Counted from the stretch's first letter, positions 16,559 through 26,606 are shown. The stretch is DNA of 42,608 nucleotides from Polyangiaceae bacterium (GCA_025353725.1 JANXOF010000018.1:1-42608), one strand, 5' to 3'. Numbers and translations are program-made. Notes: generated by a model from the letters alone, not told the origin.

Positions 16559-18300
16559 GACGCGTCGTTCCTCTCTCGAAGGTCAGGCGAGGGTGCAGCC
16601 GCAGCGACACTTGGGCTTCCGCCAAGCGCCACGCCGAGCGTCGTCAGTGCGTCCTGAACAGCTTTCGCGAGGGAGACCTCGTGACGCATGGAGGCGCTCG
16701 TGATGCGCCAGTGAGCGCCCGTCGCGTCGAGGTGGACAAGATCGACGCGCCCACGTGAGCTGTGCGCCCGAGCGGCCGCAAAGAGCACGCGCTCAACGTC
16801 GTCCTGGGGAGCCGCGGGGTCGACGACGATGTCGAGCGTCGCGAGTCTGGCGTGGCGATGCACGCGCGTCGGATGGAAAAGCCCGAGCAGGTGAGGAACG
16901 CTGACCTCCGCGAGGGCGTCGTCTTCAATACGAACGTCAAACAGTGTTACGTCGAGGACTTTGCCTTTGCGGCCTCCGACCTCGACATCGTCCCCGCGCT
17001 TCATTCGCCGTCCGAACACCACCGTGACACCCACCACGGAAGACGCGAGAAGAGGCGTCGACGCGAGAGCCACCGCCGCAAGAACAATAAGCCCCAGACG
17101 TGACAGCGCGCCGTCGGCCTCGCCCGTGAGAAGCGGCGACGCGATGACCAGCGAAGCGACGATGATCCCGAAGCGCGCAAGCGCCCCGGTCGGCCGCGCG
17201 AGCTCACGCGAAAGCCAAAGGACACGCGTATCGCCTCGTCCGATACTGTCGAAAAAGAGACCAACAAAGCGTACAAGGACGCTGACCGCGAAAACGGCAA
17301 TGGCCGCGAGCACCATGAGCGGGAGCGCGCCGCCGATACGAGCCGCCAATCCGTAGAGAGGCTTCACGACAAGGCCGGTCAGACGCTCCGTGTAGCCACG
17401 CGTCGCGTCGAAGAGCGACAGCGCGAAAATGAGCCATCCGTACGCGAGCGCGAGCTGAATGAAGCGATGCCCAAGCGTCAGGCCGATCGAAAGAACACCG
17501 CGCGCCGCTCGGGCGCTGATGAATTCGATCTTCCCGAGCTGAAACCCTGTTTTCTTTTCGGACGCTTCGGACGTCTCGCTGAAACGAGTCTTGAGCTTCG
17601 TCGCGCCCTCCTCCAGGCGCTTTAGGAAAAGGAAAACGAGAAGAGCCGTGAACACGAGCAGCGAGAACGAAAAGACCGTCGTTGCAATCGCGCTGCGTTT
17701 ACGCTCCGTTGAAACCGCCTGCCCGATGCGCGTGGTCACCTGCGCGGCAAGTACCGTCAGACTCGCCTCCCCGGAAGCCTCGACGTCCTCCGGCCCGAGG
17801 GTGAGTACGGGTGTCTTTCCGACGAAGACCACGGCCGTCCCAAGTGTCTCCTCGAACCTCGCGTCGCCGATGTCTTCGGTCTGAGCGAGCAGCGCGTCGA
17901 GGGCGGCGGTCGCGGTCTTCGCTCGGTCTTGCGCCGAGTAGCCAGCACGTGCCGCTCGGAGAACGACCACCATCTTTTCGTGAACGCGTACCTCCTCGAC
18001 GACCAGCACCGCGCGCGAACCGGCTGAGACAGGGGCCACGGTAGACGAAGGAATCGACGCCGCGGGGGGAGTCGAGGAAAGCGCGGATGGCGTCGGCGCG
18101 AGGAAGGGTGGGAAAGATGGAGCGGCTGGGACGGCTGTAACTTCGCTTGGCGCCGCAGCTGGACTCGTGGCTGACGTTACAGCAGGAACAAACGCCGACC
18201 CGCCATCGGAGCCTCCTGCCGTTTGCGCGAAGGCCTCAGGTGCAAATCCCGCCCCCAGGGCGACGACTAAGCTTATCAACCCAATGTTCGACGGCTTCAT
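16555..18300 (-). CDS. MscS-family mechanosensitive ion channel with signal peptide
   Basis: The start at the ATG at 18300 (MKPSNIGLISLVVALGAGF) gives 581 residues and a cleavable signal ending EAFAQ. A TTG five codons upstream is less likely. A Pro/Ala/Ser-rich periplasmic stretch of ~90 residues and a soluble domain follow, then membrane segments near 200-225, 275-300, 320-345 and 375-450. The MscS core includes VGVTVVFGRRMKRGDDVEVGGRKGKVLDV and a cytoplasmic beta/alpha part with RHARLATLDIVVDP. MscS channels open under membrane tension to release osmolytes. Overlap with an antiporter gene suggests a joint role in ion and turgor homeostasis. It starts the minus-strand operon, divergent from the kinase gene. 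Confidence 0.88.
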   Translation of the reverse strand: MKPSNIGLISLVVALGAGFAPEAFAQTAGGSDGGSAFVPAVTSATSPAAAPSEVTAVPAAPSFPPFLAPTPSALSSTPPAASIPSSTVAPVSAGSRAVLVVEEVRVHEKMVVVLRAARAGYSAQDRAKTATAALDALLAQTEDIGDARFEETLGTAVVFVGKTPVLTLGPEDVEASGEASLTVLAAQVTTRIGQAVSTERKRSAIATTVFSFSLLVFTALLVFLFLKRLEEGATKLKTRFSETSEASEKKTGFQLGKIEFISARAARGVLSIGLTLGHRFIQLALAYGWLIFALSLFDATRGYTERLTGLVVKPLYGLAARIGGALPLMVLAAIAVFAVSVLVRFVGLFFDSIGRGDTRVLWLSRELARPTGALARFGIIVASLVIASPLLTGEADGALSRLGLIVLAAVALASTPLLASSVVGVTVVFGRRMKRGDDVEVGGRKGKVLDVTLFDVRIEDDALAEVSVPHLLGLFHPTRVHRHARLATLDIVVDPAAPQDDVERVLFAAARAHSSRGRVDLVHLDATGAHWRITSASMRHEVSLAKAVQDALTTLGVALGGSPSVAAAAPSPDLRERNDAS

Positions 18301-18457
18301 GCGCGACGTTCGCAAGCTATCACAACGTGCACGTGAGCTAACAGGCGCTAGGCTGCGGGAGAATGCGGGCGCGGTCGGAAACTAAGCCTTGCAGATGAAG
18401 AATATCGCACACTCGCACTTATGTAGGTCGTTGACCGACCCAACTTCGGCTAAGACA
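18301..18457. other. Divergent promoter region between mscS and kinase genes
   Basis: The interval must hold promoters for both directions. Visible structures are the palindromic GTGCAC within CACAACGTGCACGTGAGC (about 18321-18338) and a small inverted repeat, GGTCG-TTGAC-CGACC, at about 18426-18440. No convincing sigma-70 -35/-10 pair can be picked by eye. Confidence 0.35.
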
Positions 18458-20710
18458 ATGAAACCTATGGCGACTGACTCGGCCGCGAGCCTCACGAGCG
18501 AATTCGATCTCGGTCCGCCGACCAGCATCTTACCGGTTGCCGCAACCGCTCCGGTTGGGCTAGTGGCGGGCAAGTTTCGCGTCTTTGCGACCCTCGGACG
18601 CGGAGGCATGGCGGACGTCTTCCTCGCGGCGGCTCGTGGTCTCGCGGGATTCAACAAGCTGGTCGTCCTGAAGACACTTCGCGAAGCGCGCGTTACCGAT
18701 CCCGCGTTCGTCTCCATGTTTCTTGACGAAGCTCGACTCGCCGCACGCCTGAATCACCCGAACGTCGTGCACACCTATGAAATTGGCGAGCACGAGGACG
18801 CCTACTTCATCGCGATGGAATACCTGGAAGGCCAACCCCTCCACCGCGTCGTACGCGCCCTCGCGCGCCGCGGACTCCGCATGGCTCCCACCATGGCGGC
18901 ACACTTGTTGGCCGAGGCCCTGCGTGGCCTGCACTACGCGCACGAGATGACGGACTACGACGGTTCGAGCCTCGGCATCGTTCATCGCGATGTAAGCCCT
19001 CAAAACCTCCACGTAGCTTACGACGGGCAGATGCGCGTGCTCGACTTTGGCATCGCGAAGGCGGCGCTCAATACGTCCGAAACGCAAGTCGGCGTGCTCA
19101 AAGGCAAGTTCTCCTACATGTCCCCGGAGCAGGCATCAGGCGACGACGTTGACCGTCGATCGGACATTTTTTCGGCTGGAATCGTCCTTTGGGAGATTCT
19201 CACCGGTGAGCGCCTCTTCCGCGGAGACAACGCCATCACGCTAAGCAAGCTGCTCCTTGCAGAGGTGGATTTGCCGTCGTCGCGCAGCACGCTTGTCCCA
19301 GCCGCACTCGACGAGATTGTCATGTGCGCGCTGCGACGCGATGCCTCAGAACGCTACGCAACCGCGTACGAGATGGCCAACGCGCTCGAAGACTTTATCC
19401 ACGGCACAGGCGGGCGTGTCCGACGCGAGGACATCACCCGCTGCCTCGATGACCTCTTTGGCGAGCAACGAGAGGAAACACGCCGTCAGATTCAAACCCA
19501 CATGGCGGCCCTTCCGCCGGCACTTGTTTCGACCGTGGGTGAAGGGCCCGTGGAGACTCACACGGGCGCCGGTGCGTCGCTTGCTTCCGCTTCTGGAGTC
19601 GTACAGCGTCCCGCGGCACTCGCGACCGCGAACGGTAACTCGTCTCTTCCCATTGCCTTTCCGACGCTTCCGCCCCCCGAGGCCGCGGTCGAGGCCAACA
19701 CCGGCGAGCGCGCGAACGCTCGCAGAAAAGGCACACTACGGGTCGCCGTGGCTGCCGTTGGAGTTGCGACACTCGCGGGCGTCGCGTGGGGTGCACGGGC
19801 GCGATTCGACACGCGCGAAGGCGCAAAGGTGAGGCCCACGGAGGCGGCGATGCTCTCTCACGCGGGAGCCGCCGCTCCCGAAGCCGAATCGTTTCACCTC
19901 ACGCTGAGCAGCGATCCGCTTGAAACGCAGGTCGAATGGGCGGGCAAGCCCGTCGGCCAGACACCGATGCTCATCGACTTGCTCGCGGGTCCCCAGACGC
20001 TTGTTCTTTCGCGCGACGGCTATTTTAACGCAAGCGTCGTCGTCAACGTCACGTCGGCCATGGCTGGAACCACGCAATCGCGCACGGTCGTTCTTGTGCC
20101 GCGCGGAACCACCGCAGTGCCCCCCGCCACGCCTCACGTTCTCTCGGCCGCCACGGAACGCACGGAACCACGCGGCGTTACCACGAGGCCGTTCGCCTTT
20201 CCCGCTGAACCCCAACGCGGACCCGGAACTCTCACGCGCGCGGACTCGGTCGTAAGCGCGCGCGCGGGCGACCCTGCGTTGGCGCCTTCGTCAACGGTCG
20301 GGGTTGGACCGTTAGCGATCGGCCCTGGAACCGTTGATGCCACGCGCGCGGGCGGGGCTCCAAGCACACCCAGCTCACCCACGCCCACGTCACCGAGCGC
20401 GAGTCCCCCCTCTGGTTCTGCCGTTCTACCCTTCGGCCCCGAAATGTCGCGCCCCGTTCTGTTGGGGGGAGACAGCATCATCTACACGCGCGAAGCCATG
20501 CTTTCGAACGTCGAGGGTGTGATGATTGCACGATGCACGATAACGAACGTAGGGTCGTTGCAAAACTGTCGCGTGATAAGAGGCTTACCTTTTATGGATA
20601 AGGCTCTTCTCGACGCACTCGCGACACGTCGGTACTCACCGGTAGTCTTCCAAGGCAAGACTATCGCAGTAGAGTACGTATTCAACGTCAAGGTGGTTCG
20701 GCCGGGCTGA
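18458..20710 (+). CDS. Transmembrane Ser/Thr protein kinase with PEGA and TonB-like C-terminal domains
   Basis: Numbered from the ATG at 18458 (750 residues; a TTG at 18389 and an ATG at 18395 are alternatives). The PknB-type kinase domain spans about 40-310: glycine loop LGRGGMADVF (46-55), catalytic Lys72, HRDVSPQN (176-183), DFGIAK (196-201) and MSPEQASG. All catalytic residues are present. A Pro/Ala-rich linker leads to one membrane helix (about 428-447), then a PEGA-like domain (LSSDPLETQVEWAGKPVG through GYFNASVVV, about 480-535). A low-complexity linker and a TonB_C-like domain follow (ARCTITNVGSLQNCRVIRG, RRYSPVVFQGKTIAVEYVF). The kinase is cytoplasmic and the C-terminus periplasmic, so an envelope-sensing role is likely. 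Confidence 0.9.
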   Translation: MKPMATDSAASLTSEFDLGPPTSILPVAATAPVGLVAGKFRVFATLGRGGMADVFLAAARGLAGFNKLVVLKTLREARVTDPAFVSMFLDEARLAARLNHPNVVHTYEIGEHEDAYFIAMEYLEGQPLHRVVRALARRGLRMAPTMAAHLLAEALRGLHYAHEMTDYDGSSLGIVHRDVSPQNLHVAYDGQMRVLDFGIAKAALNTSETQVGVLKGKFSYMSPEQASGDDVDRRSDIFSAGIVLWEILTGERLFRGDNAITLSKLLLAEVDLPSSRSTLVPAALDEIVMCALRRDASERYATAYEMANALEDFIHGTGGRVRREDITRCLDDLFGEQREETRRQIQTHMAALPPALVSTVGEGPVETHTGAGASLASASGVVQRPAALATANGNSSLPIAFPTLPPPEAAVEANTGERANARRKGTLRVAVAAVGVATLAGVAWGARARFDTREGAKVRPTEAAMLSHAGAAAPEAESFHLTLSSDPLETQVEWAGKPVGQTPMLIDLLAGPQTLVLSRDGYFNASVVVNVTSAMAGTTQSRTVVLVPRGTTAVPPATPHVLSAATERTEPRGVTTRPFAFPAEPQRGPGTLTRADSVVSARAGDPALAPSSTVGVGPLAIGPGTVDATRAGGAPSTPSSPTPTSPSASPPSGSAVLPFGPEMSRPVLLGGDSIIYTREAMLSNVEGVMIARCTITNVGSLQNCRVIRGLPFMDKALLDALATRRYSPVVFQGKTIAVEYVFNVKVVRPG

Positions 20711-20819
20711 GACCCTGGACGGTGCGCGAGGTGCCGCGTCCAGCGCGGCGCCGGGAGCCGGTAATCCTCGCGAAGCGTTGACGGCGGCAAGCGAGTGACC
20801 GACCGTAGGAACCACGTCA

Positions 20820-23603
20820 ATGAGCCGGCCACTCCCCGCATGTTTCGGGTGTCTCAGTCGTTACCGGTTGGGCGCAATCCTGGCGGGAGCATGCGTATTT
20901 GGGGCTTGCTCGGTATCGCATCCACGCGTTCCGGTAAATTCACCGGCTCCTGCCGAACCCCAAGAAGACAGCGCGAAGCGAGCTCCGCCACGCGACAATG
21001 GGCGGCTTCCGGAGCTTGCCACGCCACTTCGGTATGCACTTTCGTTCGACATCGACCCACGCGAGGAATCTTTCAGAGGCGAAACGCGCATTGACGTCGA
21101 GATACCGGCGCAAACTTCGTACGTAGTTCTTCATTCCCACGGACAGAGCATTACGAGCGCGCGCGCGGTCTTAGAAGATGCCGCGCAACCGTCGCGCGTG
21201 GCTCGCGTCAGCGCACGAGCCGCGCATGGCGCGCCCCCTGCGGACAAAGACGAACTCGTCCTTTCGTTCGATCCGCCGCTGAGTCCTGGCCGGGCGACGC
21301 TCGAACTTACGCACTCGACGCTGTTCGGTCGAGAGCTCTCGGGTCTCTATCGCATCAAGGATGGGGGAGCTTGGTACGCGTTTACACAGTTCGAAGCGAC
21401 GTTCGCACGGCGCGCCTTTCCGTGCTTCGATGAACCTGGTTTCAAGGTTCCTTTCGCGCTCAGCGTCCGTGTGCCGAAGGGCATGCGCGCCTTTGCCAAT
21501 ACGCCCGTGAAATCGCAAGAGGATAGCCTTGATAAGACGGTGTTTCGCTTCGCCGACACCCCTCCCCTACCGACGTACTTGGTCGCTTTGGTGGTCGGCG
21601 ATTTCGACGTTCGGGAGGCGACGCGAAGCACGAAACCTCCGATTCGCTTAATTACGACGAAAGGCAAAACAGGCATGGGAGCGCTAGCTCTGGAGGCAAC
21701 CTTTGGGCTGGTCGATGCGCTTTCCGGGTGGTTCGGAAGCCCGTACCCGTATGAAAAGCTCGATATCGTTGCCGTACCCGAGTTTGACGCCGGAGGGATG
21801 GAAAACGCGGGACTTCTTACGTTTCGCGAGGAGTTGCTCCTGCTCGACCCCGCGCGCGCTTCCGCGGACGCCCGCCGGATGCAAGCGCTCGCGCTAGCCC
21901 ACGAGCTGGCGCACCAATGGTTCGGCAACCTGGTGACCGCAGCGTGGTGGGATGATCTGTGGCTCAACGAAGGCTTCGCGACCTGGATGGAGAGTCGGAT
22001 CGTGGACGTGTGGAACCCAGCGCTCGGAGCGAAACTCGATGCGGCCGCGGCATACCTCGATGTGATGGACACCGACGCTCTCGCGTCCGCACGAGCGGTA
22101 AGACAGCCCGTGGTGACCACGAGCGAGGCTATCGAGGCGTTCGATGCGATCACCTACGAAAAGGGCGCGGCGGTGATCTCGACGATCGAAGCCTGGGTCG
22201 GCGAGGAGGCGTTCAAAACTGGAGTCCGTACTTACCTTAAGGCAAACGCGTTCAAGAGCGTGGGCGCGGACCAGCTCTTTTCCGAGCTCGATCGCGCCTC
22301 CGGAAAAAACGTCACGCAGATGGCCGCGTCGTACCTTGACCGCACCGGCGTGCCCGAGGTCACGGCTCGCTTCGCGTGCGACCAGGGCGCGCGTTGGCAC
22401 ATCGAACTCGGCCAGCAACCCTGGCGACCTCTCGGCTCGCGAGCGCATGAGGAGAGCGAACAGACGTGGACTGTGCCCGTGTGCGTCCGCGCTCAAGGCG
22501 AAAAATCCGTCCAATGCGCAGACCTTGCTTCCGGCGCGCCGTCGATCGTCGCCGGTCGCAAATGCCCCGCGTGGGTTCATCCGAATCCCGATAGCCGCTA
22601 CTACCGCTTCGCGATGGACGTGCCCCAGATGCTAAAGCTCGCGAAAGCGCGGGCACAACTCGACGTCCCCGAGCGCCTGTCGCTCCTCTCGAACGCCTGG
22701 GCGGGCGTCCGTTCGGGCAGGCTCAACGCCGGCTTTATGCTGAAGATTTTGCCACTCTTCGATGACGACCCCACACGCCAAGTGATCCTCGCTCTGGTGA
22801 GCACCCTCTCAACGATGAGCCAGACGCTTGTCGGTGATGAGGCTCGGCCCGCGTTTCGCGAGTTTGTCAAAGAGCGGCTCGCGAAGCGAACGAGCGAGCT
22901 GGGCTGGCTCAGCGTGCCATCGAACCATGCGAGAAGCGGCGACATCGACGACACGTCCGTCCTTCGCCAAGCGGTACTCAGCGCCATGGGGAATCTCGCC
23001 GAGGACGAGGCCACGCTCCGCAAGGCTGAGGAATTCGCGGTCCGCTGGCTCGCAGACCCTGCGAGCGTCGACCCGAACCTTGCCGCCGTCGCGCTCGACC
23101 TCGCCGCGCGGCACGGTGGGGCGGATCGCTTGGCCGCTTTGCACGGCACCGCACGGACAGCACGAACAAGCGAAGATCGAATTGTCGCGCTCAAGGCGAC
23201 CGCTGGGTTCGACGACCCCGCGCTTCTCCGTCGCGCGTTAGACGCAACGCTCGGCGAGGACATGCGCCCGCAAGACGTGATGTACGTGCTCAGTGCCGCG
23301 TTCGCACGGAGGACGGCCAGGGCGCCAACGGAGGCGTGGGTCCGTGACCGGTGGGACGACCTGCGAAAAAAGCTTCCTGGGGCTCTCGGGGCGCGCCTCA
23401 TGTACGCCGCGGGAATAGCCTGTACGAAGGCCGAGCTCGACGCGCGAACTGCGTTTTATTCGCCGCGCGCGCGGACGATGGAGGGCTCGGCACGGCCGCT
23501 CGCAGAGGCTTTAGAGTCGGCCTCCCTCTGCACAGCCCTCCGCGCGGGCGGATCCGCATCTTTCACGCGCGAACTTCTCAACCTGAAGACGATTAAGAAG
23601 TAA
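20820..23603 (+). CDS. M1-family metallo-aminopeptidase, lipoprotein
   Basis: The 927-residue protein has an export signal with lipobox VFGAC (Cys30), so it is probably an envelope-anchored peptidase. The M1 hallmarks are intact: exopeptidase motif GGMENAG (325-331) and zinc motif HELAHQWFGNLVT (His361, Glu362, His365) with Glu384 in WLNEGFATW. The N-terminal saddle domain covers about 65-280, and the helical ERAP1-C-like C-terminal domain covers about 570-900. It removes N-terminal residues from peptides, probably for nutrient recovery. It lies 109 bases after the kinase gene on the same strand and directly before tRNA-Leu. No strong Shine-Dalgarno precedes the ATG. Confidence 0.94.
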   Translation: MSRPLPACFGCLSRYRLGAILAGACVFGACSVSHPRVPVNSPAPAEPQEDSAKRAPPRDNGRLPELATPLRYALSFDIDPREESFRGETRIDVEIPAQTSYVVLHSHGQSITSARAVLEDAAQPSRVARVSARAAHGAPPADKDELVLSFDPPLSPGRATLELTHSTLFGRELSGLYRIKDGGAWYAFTQFEATFARRAFPCFDEPGFKVPFALSVRVPKGMRAFANTPVKSQEDSLDKTVFRFADTPPLPTYLVALVVGDFDVREATRSTKPPIRLITTKGKTGMGALALEATFGLVDALSGWFGSPYPYEKLDIVAVPEFDAGGMENAGLLTFREELLLLDPARASADARRMQALALAHELAHQWFGNLVTAAWWDDLWLNEGFATWMESRIVDVWNPALGAKLDAAAAYLDVMDTDALASARAVRQPVVTTSEAIEAFDAITYEKGAAVISTIEAWVGEEAFKTGVRTYLKANAFKSVGADQLFSELDRASGKNVTQMAASYLDRTGVPEVTARFACDQGARWHIELGQQPWRPLGSRAHEESEQTWTVPVCVRAQGEKSVQCADLASGAPSIVAGRKCPAWVHPNPDSRYYRFAMDVPQMLKLAKARAQLDVPERLSLLSNAWAGVRSGRLNAGFMLKILPLFDDDPTRQVILALVSTLSTMSQTLVGDEARPAFREFVKERLAKRTSELGWLSVPSNHARSGDIDDTSVLRQAVLSAMGNLAEDEATLRKAEEFAVRWLADPASVDPNLAAVALDLAARHGGADRLAALHGTARTARTSEDRIVALKATAGFDDPALLRRALDATLGEDMRPQDVMYVLSAAFARRTARAPTEAWVRDRWDDLRKKLPGALGARLMYAAGIACTKAELDARTAFYSPRARTMEGSARPLAEALESASLCTALRAGGSASFTRELLNLKTIKK

Positions 23604-23618
23604 GGTGCGAATCGACAC

Positions 23619-23701
23619 GGCCCCTTGGCGGAATGGCATACGCAGGAGACTTAAAATCTCCGGCTCGAAAGGGCGTGCGGGTTCGACCCCCGCAGGGGCC
23701 A
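23619..23701 (+). tRNA. tRNA-Leu (anticodon UAA)
   Basis: An 83-nucleotide class II tRNA. The acceptor stem GGCCCCT pairs with AGGGGCC, the anticodon stem GGAGA/TCTCC encloses loop CTTAAAA with anticodon TAA at 23652-23654, a long variable arm (GGCTCGAAAGGGCG region) follows, and the T arm is GCGGGTTCGACCCCCGC. The discriminator is A and CCA is not encoded. It sits 15 bases after the aminopeptidase stop. Confidence 0.96.
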
Positions 23702-23742
23702 CGGATTCCTAGATTCGTCGCGATTTTCAAGGCAGCGCGCCT

Positions 23743-24867
23743 TCACGAAGACAGAGAAGAGGGTTCGGGCGGCTCGCGCGCGATGAGCTCGAGGGCCTTC
23801 GGGAGCGTGAACCGAAACGTCGTACCGACACCAACGCGGCTCTCAACGGTGAGCTGAGCGTGGTGCGCCTCGAGAATGGCACACGCGATCCATAAGCCGA
23901 GCCCAGATCCTCCTCCCGTACTCCCGCTCCAAAACTTCGTAAAAATAGAGTCGAGTTCTTCTTTGGGAATGCCACTGCCGGTGTCTCGGACCGAAAAATG
24001 AAGGCCATCTTCGGCCTCGTCGACGTACAGCGAAACCACGCCAAGCGGAGGCGTGAATTTAATCGAATTGCCAAGCAGGTTGGTCAGTACCTGCTCGAGG
24101 CGCGGCTGATCGCAAAGCAGCGCGTGAAGCGCACTCACGTCGGACTCGAGCCGCACGCCCTTTCGAGACGCGAGCAAGCTCACGGCGTCCAACGCGTGGG
24201 CGCAAAGCTCACGCGGATCACATTCGGCAGGCTCAACGCGCAGCTTGCCTTCCGCCGCGCGCATGGCGTCGAGCGCGTCGTCGAGCAGAACAGTCGCGCG
24301 CTTGGTCGATCGCTTCATCATGGCAAGCACCTTTTCCATGTCAGGTGCCAGGTGAGAGCGACTCCCGAGAGCGGCCGTACCAATCGTAATGACGTCGAGC
24401 GGCGTCCTCAAATCGTGCGCCACCATCGACCATGTCGCGTCGGTGGCTTGCTTCGCCTGCTGCGCCTTGACCAACGCCGCACGGGCTCGGACGAGCGTAA
24501 CTCGCATGTGTCCTACCGCTGCGGTGATTCCGATGGCCACGCAAGCGAAGCTCACGAGTTCAAGCACTCGGCTCGCTCGTGCGCCGGACCCCTCCGTGAG
24601 CCAACCGTGATTGTAAGCGAAGACCGCCGCGCCCGCCGTCGCGGTCGCGGTCGCCGCAGAGCTAGGCCCGACACCCCAAAAGCGCGCCGTGAGAGCGGCC
24701 ACTGGACAGAGGATGACGTAGGGAGAAAGCGCCACGGAGGGCCATAGCCATCGCTGAATGACGAGGCAGCCAGCGGCTGTCGCAAACGCGAATCCGTAGC
24801 GCCGAACAAGTCGGAAGGACCGACGGCCGGAAGACCAAGACGCGAACAGTTTACCGAGGTTCGTCAT
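23743..24867 (-). CDS. Membrane sensor histidine kinase
   Basis: A strong purine-rich Shine-Dalgarno (GGAGAGGGGAG) directly before the ATG at 24867 fixes the start (374 residues); upstream frame is rejected. The N-terminus has about four hydrophobic segments (26-120) of the KdpD DUF4118 type (SPYVILCPVAALTARFWG). The HisKA helix carries the phospho-acceptor in VAHDLRTPLD (His about 151). The HATPase domain shows the N box LLGNSIKFTPP, G1 VRDTGSGIPKEEL and G2 GSGLGLWIA. No response regulator gene is adjacent, so this is an orphan kinase. No periplasmic sensor loop is evident, suggesting a membrane-linked or cytoplasmic signal. It follows hutH on the same strand after 176 bases containing a hairpin. 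Confidence 0.92.
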   Translation of the reverse strand: MTNLGKLFASWSSGRRSFRLVRRYGFAFATAAGCLVIQRWLWPSVALSPYVILCPVAALTARFWGVGPSSAATATATAGAAVFAYNHGWLTEGSGARASRVLELVSFACVAIGITAAVGHMRVTLVRARAALVKAQQAKQATDATWSMVAHDLRTPLDVITIGTAALGSRSHLAPDMEKVLAMMKRSTKRATVLLDDALDAMRAAEGKLRVEPAECDPRELCAHALDAVSLLASRKGVRLESDVSALHALLCDQPRLEQVLTNLLGNSIKFTPPLGVVSLYVDEAEDGLHFSVRDTGSGIPKEELDSIFTKFWSGSTGGGSGLGLWIACAILEAHHAQLTVESRVGVGTTFRFTLPKALELIAREPPEPSSLSS

Positions 24868-24991
24868 CTCCCCTCTCCTGCTGGCCGCCTCAAACGTTGC
24901 GCTCACGTAGGTATGGTTTACCGCGCTCCATCGCATCTAGCCATCTCTTCCGATGGCGTAATTGTGCCGCATTGCAGAACACCTCGATGCG

Positions 24992-25024
24992 TGCGCTTTG
25001 CATTCACATGCGGCGCAAAGCGCA
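24992..25024. other. Perfect 10-bp inverted repeat between hutH and histidine kinase gene
   Basis: TGCGCTTTGC (24992-25001) and GCAAAGCGCA (25015-25024) form a perfect stem with a 13-base loop. Nearby direct repeats ATGCAAA/ATGCAAAA could form an alternative fold. There is no T tract after it on the minus strand, so it is not a standard intrinsic terminator. It may be a processing, regulatory or Rho-associated site. Confidence 0.6.
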
Positions 25025-25043
25025 TGCAAAATGCAAAAGCCGA

Positions 25044-26606
25044 TTACGAGAGGGCGCCGACCGAGTTCTCCACGCTCGCTACGAGTTCATCGGACCGGAG
25101 GAGCTCGGCCACCGCTTCGATGTCACTGTAAAGTGGGCGATCGGCCGTCATGGGCGCCACGCGCGAGCGCACCTTGGCGAGCGCGGCTTGGACGCCGTGG
25201 CTCGCGCGAAGCGGCGCGCGCTGGTCGAGGCCCGCTGCGGCAGTCATAATCTCAATCGCGAGGCAGACCCGCACGTTGGTCACCACCTCGCGGAGTTTCT
25301 TCGCGCTTATGCTGCCCATAGAAACGTGGTCCTCTTTGCCCGCCGAAGACGGAATCGAGTCAACGCTCGCCGGGTGACAGTAGACCTTGTTTTCGCTCAC
25401 AAGCGAGGCGCTGGTGACTTGGGCAATCATGAACCCCGAATGGAGCCCGCTGCCCGCCGCGAGAAACGGCGAGAGCCCAGTCGACAGCGCAGGGTTCACG
25501 AGCTGTTCGACACGCCGCTCGCTAATGTTTGCAAGTTCCGCGGTCGCCATCGCCGCGAGGTCGAGTGCCAGCGCGAGCGGTTGACCGTGAAAGTTGCCGC
25601 CACTCAGTATCTCGGTTTCCCCGTTGTCGACGAATACGCTCGGGTTGTCCGTGATGCTGTTGACCTCGCGCTCGAGCACGCTCCGGACCCACGCGAGCGC
25701 GTCGCGACTTGCGCCGTGAACTTGAGGCATGCAGCGCAGGGAATAAGCGTCTTGAACTTTGCTACAGTCACGATGACTTTCTGCGATCTCGCTCGAGGCA
25801 AGCAATGCTCTCAAGTTCTTCGAGACCGCAAGTTGACCGGGATGAGGCCGCGCGAGATGGAGGCGCTCGTCGAACGGGCGGCTCGAGCCTTTCAGAGCCT
25901 CCAGGCTCATCGCCCCGGCGATGTCGGCCGCCACGCACAAGCGTTCGGCCGCCAGCAGCGCAAGGGTTCCGAGGGACGCCATGAGCTGCGTACCGTTGAT
26001 AAGGGCGAGCCCCTCTTTGGCTTCGAGAACGATCGCGGTCAGACCCGCCTCGTGAAGTACTTCGGCCGACGCACGCATCGGTCCGTCGCCGATTTGCGCT
26101 TCCCCTTCTCCGATCATGGTCAGCGCGAGGTGCGCAAGAGGCGCGAGATCCCCGCTCGCCCCAACCGAGCCTTGCACGGGGATGCGCGGATGAACGCGCT
26201 GATTCAGCATCGCGACCAGGAGATCAACCAGAAGAGAGCGGACACCGGAATGACCAAGCGCCAAAACCTGCGACCGAAGGAGCATCATGCCTCGCACCTC
26301 GGCTGCAGAGAGGTTCGGACCGACCCCGGTACAGTGCGAGCGCACGAGGTTCTGCTGAAGCGCGCGAACATCGCTCGCCGAAATTCGCGTCTCGCTGAGC
26401 GCGCCAAACCCGGTGTTGACTCCGTAAACGTTTGGCGCAGCGTCACCGGCCTTCGCGATGGCCTCGACCGCCGTGCGCGAACGCTCGACTTTCGCTCGGG
26501 CCTCGAGAGCGAACGCGACGGGCCGCCCGCGAACTGCGACATCTTCCAAGTCGCGGAGGGAAAGGGGCAAACCGACGCGGACAGGCGAGGAGTCGAACGC
26601 GTTCAT
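25044..26606 (-). CDS. hutH: Histidine ammonia-lyase (HutH)
   Basis: HutH deaminates L-histidine to urocanate, the first step of histidine use. The start at 26606 ([16 protein letters not shown]) gives 520 residues, close to the family's ~510; the longer open frame to 26774 has no homologous sequence. Tyr61 in YGVNTGFG and the MIO cofactor tripeptide Ala150-Ser151-Gly152 in [12 protein letters not shown] are present, as are [14 protein letters not shown] and the [31 protein letters not shown] region (the residues around it are typical of HAL, not PAL). The other hut genes are not in the window. A stem-loop 53 bases upstream may act on expression. The Ala/Arg-rich local deviations are ordinary for high GC. 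Confidence 0.96.
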   Translation of the reverse strand: MNAFDSSPVRVGLPLSLRDLEDVAVRGRPVAFALEARAKVERSRTAVEAIAKAGDAAPNVYGVNTGFGALSETRISASDVRALQQNLVRSHCTGVGPNLSAAEVRGMMLLRSQVLALGHSGVRSLLVDLLVAMLNQRVHPRIPVQGSVGASGDLAPLAHLALTMIGEGEAQIGDGPMRASAEVLHEAGLTAIVLEAKEGLALINGTQLMASLGTLALLAAERLCVAADIAGAMSLEALKGSSRPFDERLHLARPHPGQLAVSKNLRALLASSEIAESHRDCSKVQDAYSLRCMPQVHGASRDALAWVRSVLEREVNSITDNPSVFVDNGETEILSGGNFHGQPLALALDLAAMATAELANISERRVEQLVNPALSTGLSPFLAAGSGLHSGFMIAQVTSASLVSENKVYCHPASVDSIPSSAGKEDHVSMGSISAKKLREVVTNVRVCLAIEIMTAAAGLDQRAPLRASHGVQAALAKVRSRVAPMTADRPLYSDIEAVAELLRSDELVASVENSVGALS

